From: an uncultured delta proteobacterium | GTDB taxonomy: Bacteria; Desulfobacterota; Desulfovibrionia; Desulfovibrionales; Desulfovibrionaceae | Direction: 5' to 3' | Length of the DNA: 64,000 bases | Assembly: GCA_900079685.1 (NCBI GenBank) | Contig: LT599018.1 | Coordinates: forward strand, 888,478-952,477 | Shown here: positions 1 to 9,456 of the stretch, piece after piece | How the letters are laid out: every line of letters starts with the position of its first letter | Position numbering within the stretch: position 1 is the stretch's first letter | Position numbers and translations under genes: made by a program | The notes under the pieces: generated by a model | What the model saw: the letters and a program-made list of their open reading frames with translations, nothing else | Databases searched by the model: none | What the model was told of the DNA's origin: nothing

Positions 1-4
1 TGCC

Positions 5-817
5 ATGAACGATGCGACACAACACAAGACAATCACCGGTCCCGTCACCGCGCTGGGGGGGCTTGCCATTCGCTTTCTTTCCGAGCTTGGCGCCGTCTTT
101 CTGTTCATGCTCGACGGGCTGCGGTACATTCTCCTCGGGACGAAACAGGCCGTCAAAATATTCCGCCAGACATATATTATCGGCGCCCGGTCGTTGTTTC
201 TCATTGCCCTTATCGGCGGCTTCACCGGGATGGTCCTCGGCCTGCAAGGCTACTACACCCTGATAAAATTCGGCTCCGAGGGCATGCTCGGCGCGGTTGT
301 GGCCCTGGCCCTCATCATGGAGCTCGGCCCCGTGCTGACAGCCATCATGATAACCGGGCGGGCGGGTTCCGCCATGGCCGCCGAAATCGGCGTCATGCGG
401 ATAACCGACCAGGTGGACGCGTTGTCCGTCATGGATATCAACCCCATGGGGTATCTGGTTTCCCCGCGCATTGCGGCGGCGATCATTTCCTTCCCGCTCC
501 TGACCGCCCTTTTTGACGTTATTGGCATCCTCGGCGGGTATGCGACCGGTGTCCTCATGCTGGGCATCAACCACGGGGTGTATTTCGACAAAATCGAACT
601 GAGCGTAACCTGGCCCGACGTTTACGGCGGCTTTATCAAATCCCTTACGTTCGGTCTCCTGGTCGCGGTCATCAGCTGCTACCAAGGCTACTTCGCCCAT
701 ACGCGCCGCGATGCCGTGGGGCCGGAAGCCGTGAGCAACGCCACGACGGACGCCGTTGTGTACTCCTGCGTGCTCATCCTGATCGCGGACTACGTGCTGA
801 CATCTTTCCTGCTGTAG
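5..817 (+). CDS. mlaE: MlaE-type phospholipid ABC transporter permease
   Basis: A 270-residue polytopic inner-membrane protein with the MlaE family signature: several hydrophobic segments, the conserved stretch around residues 95-125 with E-LGPVLTAIM and AGR-GSAMAAE-G motifs, and a second conserved block D-INPM-YL. The family forms the permease core of the complex that moves glycerophospholipids between outer and inner membrane. It is the first gene of a tight mlaE-F-D-C-A run; mlaF starts 7 bases downstream. No STAS partner (mlaB) lies within the cluster. The start lies four bases into the window, so upstream signals are not visible. Length is normal for the family. Confidence 0.95.
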   Translation: MNDATQHKTITGPVTALGGLAIRFLSELGAVFLFMLDGLRYILLGTKQAVKIFRQTYIIGARSLFLIALIGGFTGMVLGLQGYYTLIKFGSEGMLGAVVALALIMELGPVLTAIMITGRAGSAMAAEIGVMRITDQVDALSVMDINPMGYLVSPRIAAAIISFPLLTALFDVIGILGGYATGVLMLGINHGVYFDKIELSVTWPDVYGGFIKSLTFGLLVAVISCYQGYFAHTRRDAVGPEAVSNATTDAVVYSCVLILIADYVLTSFLL

Positions 818-824
818 GTGAATA

Positions 825-1646
825 ATGGGCGCTTGGGACATACAACTGCAAAACCTCCGCCTGGGCTACGGCAACACCGTGGTTCTGGACGATATCAACG
901 CAACGCTCCCCGGCGGGCGCATCAGCGTTATCCTGGGCGGCTCGGGCGGCGGCAAATCCACCCTGCTGCGCCACATCATCGGCCTGGCCCGGCCCATGAG
1001 CGGCAAAATCCTGCTGGGCGGGAAAGATATTTTTGCGCTGTCCGATAAAGAATTCCGCCGCCTGCGCCGCCGGATGGGCGTCCTTTTTCAGGACGGCGCG
1101 CTGCTCGGCTCCCTGACGCTGGCGGAAAACGTCGGGCTTCCCCTGCGCGAGCATACGAACCTGACGGCATCCGATATCCGGGATCTTGTATTGCACAAGC
1201 TGTCCCTTGTCGGGCTGGAAAAATTCCCGGAATACCACCCCGGCCAGCTTTCCGGCGGCATGCGCAAACGCGCGGGCCTGGCCCGCGCCCTGGTCACCGA
1301 TCCGCCCATCCTTTTCTGCGACGAACCGACGTCGGGCCTGGACCCCATCAACGCGGCGCAAATGGACGCACTGCTCCTTTCGATGAAGAAGCAGTACCCG
1401 GAAATGACCATCGTGGTCGTCAGCCACGACCTTGCCAGTTTACACACCATTGCCGACCATGTGCTCGTGCTGCACAACGGCGGCGTGGCGTTCAACGGTT
1501 CCCCCGCGGATCTGACGGCGACGGCGGACCCGTATTTACGCAGGTTTCTTGACAGGAAACCCGAAGAAGACATAGAAACCGCACCGGCCGATCTGGCCCT
1601 GGCCCCGAAAGTCAGAGCCGCGCTTGATGCCTGGCTCGGGCGTTGA
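825..1646 (+). CDS. mlaF: MlaF-type ABC transporter ATPase
   Basis: A 273-residue cytoplasmic ABC ATPase. Walker A is GGSGGGKST at residues 38-46, the signature is LSGGM near residue 142, and Walker B with the catalytic Glu is FCDEPTSGLD near 164-173; the His switch is in VVSHD. The LSGGM signature (Met instead of Gln) and the order between the MlaE permease and an MCE protein identify it as MlaF rather than a generic importer. It powers retrograde or anterograde lipid trafficking by the Mla complex. The C-terminal tail after residue 230 is longer than the core fold and may contact MlaB or MlaE in relatives. Confidence 0.95.
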   Translation: MGAWDIQLQNLRLGYGNTVVLDDINATLPGGRISVILGGSGGGKSTLLRHIIGLARPMSGKILLGGKDIFALSDKEFRRLRRRMGVLFQDGALLGSLTLAENVGLPLREHTNLTASDIRDLVLHKLSLVGLEKFPEYHPGQLSGGMRKRAGLARALVTDPPILFCDEPTSGLDPINAAQMDALLLSMKKQYPEMTIVVVSHDLASLHTIADHVLVLHNGGVAFNGSPADLTATADPYLRRFLDRKPEEDIETAPADLALAPKVRAALDAWLGR

Positions 1647-1657
1647 AAGGATACGTC

Positions 1658-2110
1658 ATGTACGCAAAAAAATACTCCATGGAATTCCTCGTCGGCATTT
1701 TTGTGCTGCTCGGCCTTTTGTGCGTGGCCTATCTCACAATCCAGCTCGGCAAGATGGAGATTTTCTCCAACAACGGGTATACCCTGGCCGCCAAATTTTC
1801 TTCCACCACCGGGCTCAGATCCGGAGCGAACGTTGAAATCGCCGGGGTGACCGTCGGCCGGGTGGTAAAAATCGAACTTGATCCGGAGTACAATTCCGTG
1901 GTGCACCTGCGCATCCGCAACGGCGTGAAACTGTCGGAAGATTCCGGGGCGTCCATAAAGACCAGCGGGCTTATCGGCGACAGGTATGTCAGCCTGACGC
2001 CCGGCGGCCTTTCGGACTACCTCGGCGATGGGGACGAGCTGACGGAAACGCATGCTCCTGTGGATATTGAAGAACTTATCAGCAAATATGTTTTCGGGGG
2101 TGTAAAATGA
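1658..2110 (+). CDS. mlaD: MlaD-type MCE-domain lipid-binding protein
   Basis: A 150-residue protein with one N-terminal membrane anchor (about residues 7-25) followed by a single MCE domain (Y-L-A-F-TTGL-GA-VEIAGV-VG motifs). MlaD homologues form a hexameric ring in the periplasm around the MlaE dimer and pass lipids to MlaC. The ATG at 1658 was chosen because AAAGGA lies seven bases upstream; an in-frame TTG at 1643 lacks a good ribosome site. The gene ends by ATGA overlap with mlaC. Confidence 0.93.
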   Translation: MYAKKYSMEFLVGIFVLLGLLCVAYLTIQLGKMEIFSNNGYTLAAKFSSTTGLRSGANVEIAGVTVGRVVKIELDPEYNSVVHLRIRNGVKLSEDSGASIKTSGLIGDRYVSLTPGGLSDYLGDGDELTETHAPVDIEELISKYVFGGVK

Positions 2111-2742
2111 TCCGCCGCGCAGCTTTTTTTGCCGCTCTTTTTCTTTTTGTCGTCGCCGCCGCACCGGCCGCTTTCGGCGCGAAAAGCGCCACCGATACGA
2201 TCCGCCAGACGGTGGATAACGTCCTGAACATTATAAAAAAGCCGGAAATGCATGACCCCGCGAAAAAAACGGCCCTGCTCAAAGACGTTGAAGAACAGAT
2301 AAAAACCATTTTCGACTTCGGGGAGTTTTCCGCGCGGACCGTGGGCCCCAAGTGGCGGACCTTCACGCCCGACCAGCAGCGCAGATTCGAAGACGCCTTC
2401 GCCTCGCTTTTGCGGGCCACGTATATTGAAAAACTGGAAGGCTACAGCGGGGAAAAGGTCAACTTTACCGGTGAAATAGTTAGTACCAAGGGCGACAAGG
2501 TCGAAGTGCAGTCCTCCATCCAGATGAAGGACAACAAGGTCATTCCCGTTTCCTATCGCCTGCTTGACAAAAACGGTCTATGGAAGGTGTACGACGTCCG
2601 GATCGAAAACGTCAGCCTGATAGAAAACTATCGCGGCCAGTTCAAGGATCTTCTGCTCAAGGGCAGTGCCGAAGACCTGATTAAACAGGTTGAGGAAAAA
2701 GCCCGGACGACCAAGAACGAAAACAATACGGTAAAACGATGA
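2107..2742 (+). CDS. mlaC: MlaC-type periplasmic lipid carrier
   Basis: A 211-residue secreted protein: basic start, hydrophobic signal segment (residues 5-22) with an AFGA-like cleavage region, then the MlaC/Ttg2D fold, recognisable by the conserved helix F-F-F-L---Y---L and the segment on V--YRLL--NG-WK-YDV-IE-VSLI-NYR. It shuttles phospholipids between the MlaA/porin site in the outer membrane and MlaFED. Start overlaps the mlaD stop (ATGA) and the stop overlaps mlaA, so the three are translationally coupled. Confidence 0.94.
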   Translation: MIRRAAFFAALFLFVVAAAPAAFGAKSATDTIRQTVDNVLNIIKKPEMHDPAKKTALLKDVEEQIKTIFDFGEFSARTVGPKWRTFTPDQQRRFEDAFASLLRATYIEKLEGYSGEKVNFTGEIVSTKGDKVEVQSSIQMKDNKVIPVSYRLLDKNGLWKVYDVRIENVSLIENYRGQFKDLLLKGSAEDLIKQVEEKARTTKNENNTVKR

Positions 2743-3509
2743 AATCTTTTCTGCTTTTGTGTTGCCTCCTGTTGCTGACAGGGGTTGCCGGATGCTCCTC
2801 GCACACCGGCGTCGGTGCGTTTGATTCCACAGACCACGCCTCCATTGCGACGTCCCTGGACGACGACGACGCGTACCTGGAAGAAGCCTACGCCACCCAA
2901 TTGATTCCCGACCCGCTCGAGGGCTGGAACAGGGCCATGTACGTGCTCAACGACGGCATCATTACCTATGTCGCCAGGCCCGTGAACACGGCCTATACGG
3001 CCGTGACCCCACGGTCGTTCCGGGACGGGTTCAACCACTTTTTCACCAACCTGCTCTTCCCGGTCCGGTTCCTGAATAACCTGCTGCAGGGCAAGGGGTA
3101 CGCCGCCGGGCAGGAGTTCGGCAAATTCGTCATCAACACCACCGCGGGCCTCGGCGGGTTTATCGACTATACCGGCCTCAACCACCCCGAGCTGGCCAAA
3201 CTCGACAGCGAGGACTTCGGCCAGACGCTCGGCGTCTGGGGAGTCGGGGAAGGCCTGTATCTTTACTGGCCCTTCATCGGCCCCAGCAACGCGCGCGACA
3301 CGGTCGGCAAGATCGGCGACTGGGCGGCGGACCCCGCCACCTGGGTCCCGCCATGGTGGGCCCCCTGGGCCATAAAGGGTTTCAGAACCGTCAACGAACT
3401 TGAGGGCATTCTTGATTTCTACGATGACTTCACCGGCTCCGCCCTTGAGCCGTACACGGCGATTCGCGATGCGTTTACCCAGTACAGGCGAGCCAAAATA
3501 GCAAAGTAA
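2739..3509 (+). CDS. mlaA: MlaA/VacJ outer-membrane lipoprotein
   Basis: A 256-residue lipoprotein. The signal peptide ends in the lipobox VAGC (Cys about residue 19). The mature part has the VacJ core: DP-EG-NRAMY--ND, then N-L-P-R--NNLLQG, and F-VN-T-G-GG--D, ending in [10 protein letters not shown]. It extracts mislocalised phospholipids from the outer leaflet of the outer membrane and hands them to MlaC. In enterobacteria mlaA is unlinked; here it is the last gene of the mla operon, as in several Desulfobacterota. Coupled to mlaC by overlap. Confidence 0.94.
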   Translation: MKSFLLLCCLLLLTGVAGCSSHTGVGAFDSTDHASIATSLDDDDAYLEEAYATQLIPDPLEGWNRAMYVLNDGIITYVARPVNTAYTAVTPRSFRDGFNHFFTNLLFPVRFLNNLLQGKGYAAGQEFGKFVINTTAGLGGFIDYTGLNHPELAKLDSEDFGQTLGVWGVGEGLYLYWPFIGPSNARDTVGKIGDWAADPATWVPPWWAPWAIKGFRTVNELEGILDFYDDFTGSALEPYTAIRDAFTQYRRAKIAK

Positions 3510-3525
3510 CCCTATTGGAGCACCC

Positions 3526-3945
3526 ATGAAAGAACGCACCTTGTCCATCATCAAGCCGGATGCCGTCGCGCGGAATCTTATCGGCGAAATTTTCGCCATG
3601 ATCGAAAAGGCCGGGCTGCGCGTCGTGGGCATGAAGCGCATCCGCATGGCAAAAAAAGACGCGGAAGGCTTTTACGCCGTGCACAAAGACAAGTCTTTTT
3701 TCAACGAGCTGACGGGCTTCATGGCGTCCGGCCCCGTGGTCGTGGCCGTGCTGGAAGGGGAAAACGCCATTGCGGCGTACCGCGACCTCATGGGCGCGAC
3801 CAACCCCGCCAACGCGGCGGAAGGCACCATCCGCAAACGCTACGCCAAAAGCATCGACGCCAACTCCGTGCACGGGTCCGATTCTCCGGAAACGGCCCGC
3901 GAGGAGATCGCGTATTTCTTCAGCGCCTTGGAGATAGTCGAATAG
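3526..3945 (+). CDS. ndk: Nucleoside diphosphate kinase
   Basis: A 139-residue cytoplasmic kinase that transfers the gamma phosphate between NTPs and NDPs. The start [12 protein letters not shown] and the active-site segment NSVHGSDS, with the phosphorylated His at residue 116, are diagnostic. GATNP and the Arg residues of IRKRYA match the nucleotide pocket. It follows mlaA by 16 bases with a ribosome site (TTGGAG) and ends the operon at a strong terminator. Length is typical of the bacterial family. Confidence 0.97.
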   Translation: MKERTLSIIKPDAVARNLIGEIFAMIEKAGLRVVGMKRIRMAKKDAEGFYAVHKDKSFFNELTGFMASGPVVVAVLEGENAIAAYRDLMGATNPANAAEGTIRKRYAKSIDANSVHGSDSPETAREEIAYFFSALEIVE

Positions 3946-3960
3946 GAACCAGAAACACAG

Positions 3961-4000
3961 AAAGGGATACTGGTGTGTGCAGTATCCCTTTCTCCTTTTG
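3961..4000 (+). terminator. Intrinsic terminator after ndk
   Basis: A perfect 12-bp stem (3961-3972 with 3980-3991), loop GTGTGTG, followed by a pyrimidine-rich CTCCTTTT tail. It ends the mla-ndk transcript before the convergent mgtE gene. The A-rich 5' arm may also terminate the minus strand. Confidence 0.85.
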
Positions 4001-4055
4001 CCCAATACAGTATGCGCCGCGACAACACGGCGCATATTTTTTATTGCCCGCCTCG

Positions 4056-5465
4056 CTATGCCAGTAAGAACATCGTCGCGAGACTGAGGAAGAAGAAAAA
4101 GCCCGCGCCGTCGGTGATGGCGGTGAGGAAGATGCTCGAGGCCTGGGCCGGGTCGCGCCCGAGCCACTTGAGGCAAAGAGGAATGGACGCGCCCGCGAGC
4201 GCGCCGAGAATCATGTCCGCAAGAAGCGCGGCCACCATAACCGAGGGAATGGCCGGGGAACCGGTAAAAAGGAACACGGCCAGCCAGACGATAACGCCGA
4301 TGATGACGCCGTTGACGATGCTGATCTTGCCTTCGCGCCACACGGCGTGCAGGGCCTTTTTCCGCTCAAAGCCCTCGGTCGCCAGTTGGCGGATCATCAC
4401 GGCAAGGGCCTGTTGGCCGGTATTTCCGGCCTGGTTCGCCACCATGGGCATGAAAACCGCCAAAATCGCCATCTGTTCGATGGTGCCGTCAAAAAAGAAC
4501 ACGACGCCCGCCGACAGGGCGGAATTCAGCATGTTCAGAAGCAGCCAGGGAAGCCGCATGCGGACGGAATCCTTCCAGGGCGTGTCAACGCTCTCGTCCT
4601 GGCCGGCGCCCACCATGCCGAGCATGTCTTCGCTGGCGGTTTCCTGCAGAATGTCCATCACGTCGTCGTGGGTGACGGCGCCGAGAAAGATCCCGTTATC
4701 GTCCACGACGGGCAGGGCCATGAAGTTGTAATGGCTCATCACACGGGCGACTTCTTCCTCGTCCGTATCGGCGGTGACGGAAATCACGTTTTTCCCGGCC
4801 ATGCGGTCTGCCAGGAAGGTGCCCGGCCGCGCGAGCATGAGGTCGCGCAAGGACAGCACGCCCACAAGCTTGTGATCGTCATCCACGATATACGCGTAGT
4901 AGGGAACTTCCGTATCTTCGATCCCGGCCCGCATCTTGGCGATGGCCTGGTCCACCGTGAGGCGCTGCTCCAGAGCAAAGACCTCGGTGTTCATGACGCC
5001 GCCGGCGGTTTCCGGGTCATACGCCATGAGCGTCCGGATTTCGGCCGCGTCTTTGGTATTCAGGCTGGAGAGCAGCTCGTCCCGATGTTCCTCTTCGAGC
5101 TCGTCCAACACGTCGGCGGCGTCGTCCGGCGACATGGAGGCCAAAAACTCGCCGCCGATCTCCGGCGTCATGCTTTCCAGGATGCCCACCCGGTCGTGCT
5201 CGTCAAGCTCGGTCAGGGCTTCGGCGGCGACGTCCGGATCAATGGCGAGCAGAACCTCGACCTGGGTTTGCAGGGGAAGGGTTTCAAGAAGATGGGCGAT
5301 GTCCGCGGGGTGCGAATAATCAAGCCCTTCAAGAATATGGTCTATGGATTCCGGCTGAGCGGCGGACGCGTTTTCCGCATTTTCCGGAGGGGTGGGGGAA
5401 CCGGACGCATGGTCGGCGATCGCAGCGGCTTCGCGCTCTGTTTCTGTAGTCCGGTTTTCCACCAT
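4056..5465 (-). CDS. mgtE: MgtE-family magnesium transporter
   Basis: A 469-residue magnesium channel/transporter. The N-terminal superhelical MgtE_N domain (HPADIAHLLE, then repeated D-DD-A-VL-EL) is followed by two CBS domains (PYYAYIVDDDHKLVGVLSLR and ALPVVDDNGIFLGAVTHDD) and five membrane helices from about residue 300, including the pore motif P-V-NQAGNTGQQ-LAV. Acidic residues of the N and CBS domains sense intracellular Mg2+ in characterised members. The ATG at 5465 is preferred because AGGTG precedes it by five bases; an upstream ATG at 5525 has no ribosome site. Confidence 0.94.
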   Translation of the reverse strand: MVENRTTETEREAAAIADHASGSPTPPENAENASAAQPESIDHILEGLDYSHPADIAHLLETLPLQTQVEVLLAIDPDVAAEALTELDEHDRVGILESMTPEIGGEFLASMSPDDAADVLDELEEEHRDELLSSLNTKDAAEIRTLMAYDPETAGGVMNTEVFALEQRLTVDQAIAKMRAGIEDTEVPYYAYIVDDDHKLVGVLSLRDLMLARPGTFLADRMAGKNVISVTADTDEEEVARVMSHYNFMALPVVDDNGIFLGAVTHDDVMDILQETASEDMLGMVGAGQDESVDTPWKDSVRMRLPWLLLNMLNSALSAGVVFFFDGTIEQMAILAVFMPMVANQAGNTGQQALAVMIRQLATEGFERKKALHAVWREGKISIVNGVIIGVIVWLAVFLFTGSPAIPSVMVAALLADMILGALAGASIPLCLKWLGRDPAQASSIFLTAITDGAGFFFFLSLATMFLLA

Positions 5466-5553
5466 ACAACACCTGAAAAGTAAAATCGTGAAGCTGCCGC
5501 GCCGATGCCGCCAAGAGCGCTCCATGGCCTTGTTCGCGCCCCCTGCTCATACC

Positions 5554-5582
5554 TTGACGAAACAGCGTAAGCACCCTACATA
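5554..5582 (+). promoter_or_regulatory. Sigma-70-type promoter for nadC-nadA
   Basis: TTGACG at 5554-5559 and TACATA at 5577-5582 are separated by 17 bases and point toward nadC, 70 bases away. This is sequence matching only. Confidence 0.5.
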
Positions 5583-5651
5583 CAGGAAAGCTTATGTGCA
5601 TTCCGGCTGTGGCCCCTGTCTCTATCACCTTCTTTCAAGACTTACAAGACT

Positions 5652-6563
5652 ATGCCAACCGAATCCAGCGACCCAGCAGACCCTTTCGAGAGTTTCTTTG
5701 ACGGCCCCGCCCGCCGCTACCTTTTCGACGCCATTGCCCTCGCTTTTCGCGAAGACGGCCCGGACCTGACCTCCAGTGCAGTGTTTTCCCCCGAAGAAAC
5801 CCTTGATGCGGAAATCATCGCCAAGGCGGATCTCGTCGTCGCGGGGCTGCCCCTTCTTCCCATCATTCTGCAGGAAGCCCTGCCGGAGATGGAAAGCACC
5901 GCCTGCACCTGGGAATGCCACGCCCGCGACGGCGACAAGGTATGCGCGGGAACGCTCCTTGCCACCATCCACGGCGGGGCGCGCAGGATTCTGAAAGCCG
6001 AACGGGTCATTCTGAATTTTCTCTGCCACCTTTCCGGCATCGCGACCCTGACGGCAGAGTATGTGGACATGCTTGCAGGCACGGGCATTACCCTGCTCGA
6101 TACCCGCAAGACCCTGCCCGGGCTCCGCTACCCGGAAAAATACGCGGTTCTCATGGGCGGCGCCAAAAACCACCGCAAAAACCTGGCTGAAGTCCTGATG
6201 CTTAAAGACAACCATAACGACATGGCCGGCTCCATAACTCGGGCCGTTGCCAAACTGCGCGAAGCGTATTCCCCCTGCCCTCCCATCGAGGTCGAATGCA
6301 GGAACGAAGCGGAAGTGCGCGAAGCGGTCGCCTGCGACGTTGACTGGATCATGTTCGACAACATGACCCCGGCCCAGATAACGCAAGCGCTGACCCTGGT
6401 GCCCCGGCACATCGCAACGGAAGTGAGCGGCGGCGTGACCCGGGACAACATCGGCGATCTTGCGGCCGCAGGCAGGGCCGGTCTGACCTATATTTCCGTC
6501 GGCCGCCTGACCCACTCCGCCCCGTATGCGGATTGCAGCATGCGCATAGTAAAAAGGACCTAA
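5652..6563 (+). CDS. nadC: Nicotinate-nucleotide pyrophosphorylase (quinolinate phosphoribosyltransferase)
   Basis: A 303-residue enzyme that converts quinolinate and PRPP to nicotinate mononucleotide, CO2 and PPi in de novo NAD synthesis. Diagnostic segments are ERVILNFLCHLSGIAT, DTRKTLPGLR and the Lys/His-rich GGAKNHR, plus the C-terminal ATEVSGGVT-DNI phosphate-binding region. A short N-terminal extension precedes the catalytic barrel. The upstream ribosome site is weak. nadA starts one base after the stop. nadB (L-aspartate oxidase) is not in the window. Confidence 0.95.
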   Translation: MPTESSDPADPFESFFDGPARRYLFDAIALAFREDGPDLTSSAVFSPEETLDAEIIAKADLVVAGLPLLPIILQEALPEMESTACTWECHARDGDKVCAGTLLATIHGGARRILKAERVILNFLCHLSGIATLTAEYVDMLAGTGITLLDTRKTLPGLRYPEKYAVLMGGAKNHRKNLAEVLMLKDNHNDMAGSITRAVAKLREAYSPCPPIEVECRNEAEVREAVACDVDWIMFDNMTPAQITQALTLVPRHIATEVSGGVTRDNIGDLAAAGRAGLTYISVGRLTHSAPYADCSMRIVKRT

Positions 6564-6564
6564 C

Positions 6565-7629
6565 ATGCTTCCCAATCTTGACCCGGCCGCCGTGGCCGCG
6601 CGTATCGAGGAACTCCGTAAACAACTGGGGGCCCGCGTCACCATCCTCGGGCATCACTACCAGGACGACACCGTCATCAAACATGTGGACATCCGGGGCG
6701 ACTCCCTTGAACTCGCCCGCAAGGTCGAGGATATCGCGTCCGAGCACATCGTATTCTGCGGCGTGTACTTTATGGCGGAATCCGCCGCGCTTCTCGCCCG
6801 GCCGGGCCAGAAGGTCCATCTCCCGGAAATGAGCGCGAACTGCGTCATGGCCCAGATGGCCCCGGCGGACCTGGTGGAAGCCGTGCTCAAAAAATGCAAC
6901 GCGACCCGCAAAGTCATTCCCCTGACCTACGTCAACTCTTCGGTCGCGGTAAAAGGCGTTACCGGCAAGTTCGGCGGCGCGGTCTGCACCTCGGCCAACG
7001 CGACGAAAATGATGGAATGGGCCCTCAAGCAGGGCGACGCCGTTCTCTTTCTGCCGGACAAAAACCTGGGCTGGAACACGGCGGATCTTCTCGGCCTGCC
7101 GGAAGACAGCCGCCACATGCTCTCCATCCGCAAACGCGCGGCCGAGATGGATATGGGCGCCGTCAATGTGGCCCGGCTCATTCTGTGGCCGGGGTGCTGC
7201 GCCATCCATGCCCGGTTCAATGTGCAGCAGGTCGAAAGCCGCCGCAAGGAAAATCCCGGCTGCCGCGTGGTGGTGCACCCGGAATCGTCCCCGGCCGTGG
7301 TGGCCAAGGCCGACGCCGCCGGGTCCACCTCCTTCATCATCAAGTACGTGGCGGCCGCCAAACCGGGCGAGACCATCGTCATCGGCACCGAAATAAACCT
7401 GGTCGAGCGCCTTGCCGAGCAGTACAAGGAAACGGTAAAAATCGTGCCGCTCCTGGAGAGCGAATGCTCGCACATGGACCGCACAAAGCCCCTCAACCTG
7501 CAGACGGCGCTGGAATCCATCGCGGACCCCGCCAATCCCGCCTGGCCCTCCTGCGTCGTCACGGTGGACCCGGGCATTGCCGCCAACGCCAAATTGTGCC
7601 TTGACCGCATGCTCAAGGAAATGCAATGA
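6565..7629 (+). CDS. nadA: Quinolinate synthase A
   Basis: A 354-residue [4Fe-4S] enzyme that condenses iminoaspartate with dihydroxyacetone phosphate to quinolinate. GHHYQ near residue 31, YFMAESAA, the Cys of SANCVMAQ (about residue 93), the C of WPGCCAIH (about 210-212) and the C of ESECSHM (about 295) fit the three cluster ligands. It forms a two-gene operon with nadC. The absence of nadB nearby means the iminoaspartate source (aspartate oxidase or aspartate dehydrogenase) must be encoded elsewhere. Confidence 0.96.
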   Translation: MLPNLDPAAVAARIEELRKQLGARVTILGHHYQDDTVIKHVDIRGDSLELARKVEDIASEHIVFCGVYFMAESAALLARPGQKVHLPEMSANCVMAQMAPADLVEAVLKKCNATRKVIPLTYVNSSVAVKGVTGKFGGAVCTSANATKMMEWALKQGDAVLFLPDKNLGWNTADLLGLPEDSRHMLSIRKRAAEMDMGAVNVARLILWPGCCAIHARFNVQQVESRRKENPGCRVVVHPESSPAVVAKADAAGSTSFIIKYVAAAKPGETIVIGTEINLVERLAEQYKETVKIVPLLESECSHMDRTKPLNLQTALESIADPANPAWPSCVVTVDPGIAANAKLCLDRMLKEMQ

Positions 7630-7641
7630 GCAAGATGCATT

Positions 7642-7680
7642 GCGCCCCATGCCGGAAAGCATGGGGCGCTTGTTTTTATT
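7642..7680 (+). terminator. Intrinsic terminator after nadA
   Basis: An 11-bp GC-rich stem (7642-7652 with 7659-7669) with loop CGGAAA, followed by TTGTTTTTATT. Confidence 0.9.
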
Positions 7681-7693
7681 GATATGAAACGAG

Positions 7694-7820
7694 CGGTAGC
7701 GGCTCAATTTGCTTGATCCTGCGTCAGGCGCGCCTTGCGCGAAGCTCGTGTATGTTTTGATACACTTCGCTCCGCCCAAGGCTCGCCTTCCTTGGCTGAA
7801 GCTAAATTGAGCCGCTACCG
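7694..7820. repeat. Long-arm inverted repeat element upstream of guaB
   Basis: Perfect 17-bp arms (7694-7710 and 7804-7820) enclose 93 bases. Inside, GTGTAT...ATACAC with flanking GAAG/CTTC forms an inner hairpin around 7741-7768, and GCCAAGGC-like segments could pair further. It lies between the nadA terminator and the guaB promoter, so it is not needed to end nadA. It could be a mobile-repeat (MITE/REP-like) copy or a folded RNA; neither can be decided here. Confidence 0.6.
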
Positions 7821-7834
7821 AAAAGCGCGCATTC

Positions 7835-7864
7835 TTGACAGTAGGAGGAATGCGGCAGTATCAT
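7835..7864 (+). promoter_or_regulatory. Sigma-70-type promoter for guaB
   Basis: TTGACA at 7835-7840 and TATCAT at 7859-7864 with an 18-base spacer, about 58 bases before the guaB start. It sits directly after the inverted repeat element. Confidence 0.5.
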
Positions 7865-7921
7865 AAGCGATTAAACAAATACGCGGCTGCGTGTAACCGT
7901 TATTATTTCCGGGAGTCATTC

Positions 7922-9376
7922 ATGAGTATTTCTTTCCCCAAGGCCCTGACCTTCGACGATATCTTGCTATTACCGGCCTATTCCGAAGTCACGCCCGACA
8001 AAATTGAAGTAAGCACCTACCTGACTCCCTCCATCAAGCTCACTATCCCCCTGCTCTCGGCCGCCATGGACACCGTGACCGAATCGGAAATGGCGATCTC
8101 CATGGCCCGCAACGGCGGCGTCGGCGTCATCCACAAAAACATGAGCATTGTGGACCAGAAGCTGGAAGTGGAAAAGGTCAAAAAGTCCGAAAGCGGCATG
8201 ATCACCTCCCCGGTCACCATCTCCCCCAACAGCACGGTTGCCGACGCGCTGAGGCTCATGGGCGAGTTCCGCGTTTCCGGCCTGCCGGTCGTGCGCGGCG
8301 AAAAACTGGTCGGCATCCTGACCAACCGGGACGTGCGCTTCGTCAAAGACCTCGACACAACCCTGGTCAAGGAAGTCATGACCAGCCGCCGCCTGGTCAC
8401 GGTGCCCGTGGGCACCACATTGGAAGACGCCAAAGAGCACCTGCACGCCAACCGGATTGAAAAACTGCTGGTGGTGGATGACAACAAGCGCCTTGCCGGG
8501 CTTATCACCATGAAGGATATCGAGAAGATCAAAAAATATCCCGACTCCTGCAAGGACGACTCCGGCCGCCTGCGCGTGGGCGGGGCCATCGGCATCGGCG
8601 CGGACTGCCTGCCGCGCGCGGAAGCGCTCCTCGAAGCCGGGGTGGACTTTCTGGTGCTGGATTCCGCCCACGGGCATTCCAAGAACGTGCTGGACGGCAT
8701 CCGCGAGGTGCGCGCATCCTTCCCCAACTGCCAGCTGATCGCGGGCAACATCGCCACCTATGAGGGCGCGAAGGCCATTCTTGACGCGGGCGCGGATACG
8801 GTCAAGGTCGGCATCGGCCCCGGCTCCATCTGCACCACGCGCATCGTGGCGGGCATCGGCGTGCCCCAGGTGACGGCCGTCATCGAGGCCTCCCGCGCGG
8901 CCAGGGAAAAAGACCGCTGCCTCGTCGCGGACGGCGGCATCAAGTACTCCGGCGACGTGGTGAAAGCGCTCGCCATGGGCGCGCACTCGGTCATGATCGG
9001 GAGCCTGTTCGCGGGCAGCGAGGAAAGCCCCGGCGAAACCATCCTGTACCAGGGCCGGACGTATAAAATTTATCGCGGCATGGGATCCATCGACGCCATG
9101 AAGGAAGGCAGCTCCGACCGCTACTTCCAGGAAAAAAGCAAGAAATTCGTGCCCGAGGGCATTGTGGGCCGCGTGCCGTACAAAGGCCCTGTCAGCGACA
9201 GCTTGTACCAACTCATCGGGGGGCTCCGCTCCGGCATGGGCTACGTGGGCGCGCCGGACCTCAAAGCCCTGCGCGAAAACGTGCAGGCCGTCCAGATATC
9301 CTCCGCCGGTCTGCGGGAAAGCCACGTGCACGACGTCATCATTACCAAGGAAGCCCCCAACTACCGCGTTGAATAG
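7922..9376 (+). CDS. guaB: IMP dehydrogenase
   Basis: A 484-residue enzyme that oxidises IMP to XMP with NAD+, the committed step of guanine nucleotide synthesis. The barrel starts [16 protein letters not shown]; two CBS domains are inserted at about residues 95-205; the catalytic loop GPGSICTTR has Cys304; and the flap contains the YRGMGS and [11 protein letters not shown] motifs. The ATG at 7922 has GGGAG upstream and matches the family start; a longer reading frame from 7835 overlaps the promoter and is rejected. guaA follows 80 bases downstream. Confidence 0.97.
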   Translation: MSISFPKALTFDDILLLPAYSEVTPDKIEVSTYLTPSIKLTIPLLSAAMDTVTESEMAISMARNGGVGVIHKNMSIVDQKLEVEKVKKSESGMITSPVTISPNSTVADALRLMGEFRVSGLPVVRGEKLVGILTNRDVRFVKDLDTTLVKEVMTSRRLVTVPVGTTLEDAKEHLHANRIEKLLVVDDNKRLAGLITMKDIEKIKKYPDSCKDDSGRLRVGGAIGIGADCLPRAEALLEAGVDFLVLDSAHGHSKNVLDGIREVRASFPNCQLIAGNIATYEGAKAILDAGADTVKVGIGPGSICTTRIVAGIGVPQVTAVIEASRAAREKDRCLVADGGIKYSGDVVKALAMGAHSVMIGSLFAGSEESPGETILYQGRTYKIYRGMGSIDAMKEGSSDRYFQEKSKKFVPEGIVGRVPYKGPVSDSLYQLIGGLRSGMGYVGAPDLKALRENVQAVQISSAGLRESHVHDVIITKEAPNYRVE

Positions 9377-9456
9377 CCGCGCGCCCGCGGAAAACGCCGG
9401 ATTTCCGGCACGGTATATTACTTGGGCCGGACCCGGCCCATAAAGGATTGACTCCC

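Noticed and set aside
7681-7830. Purine-type riboswitch before guaB
   Set aside because: The promoter lies after the element, so it would not be in the guaB leader, and the fold does not show the three-way junction of the purine aptamer.
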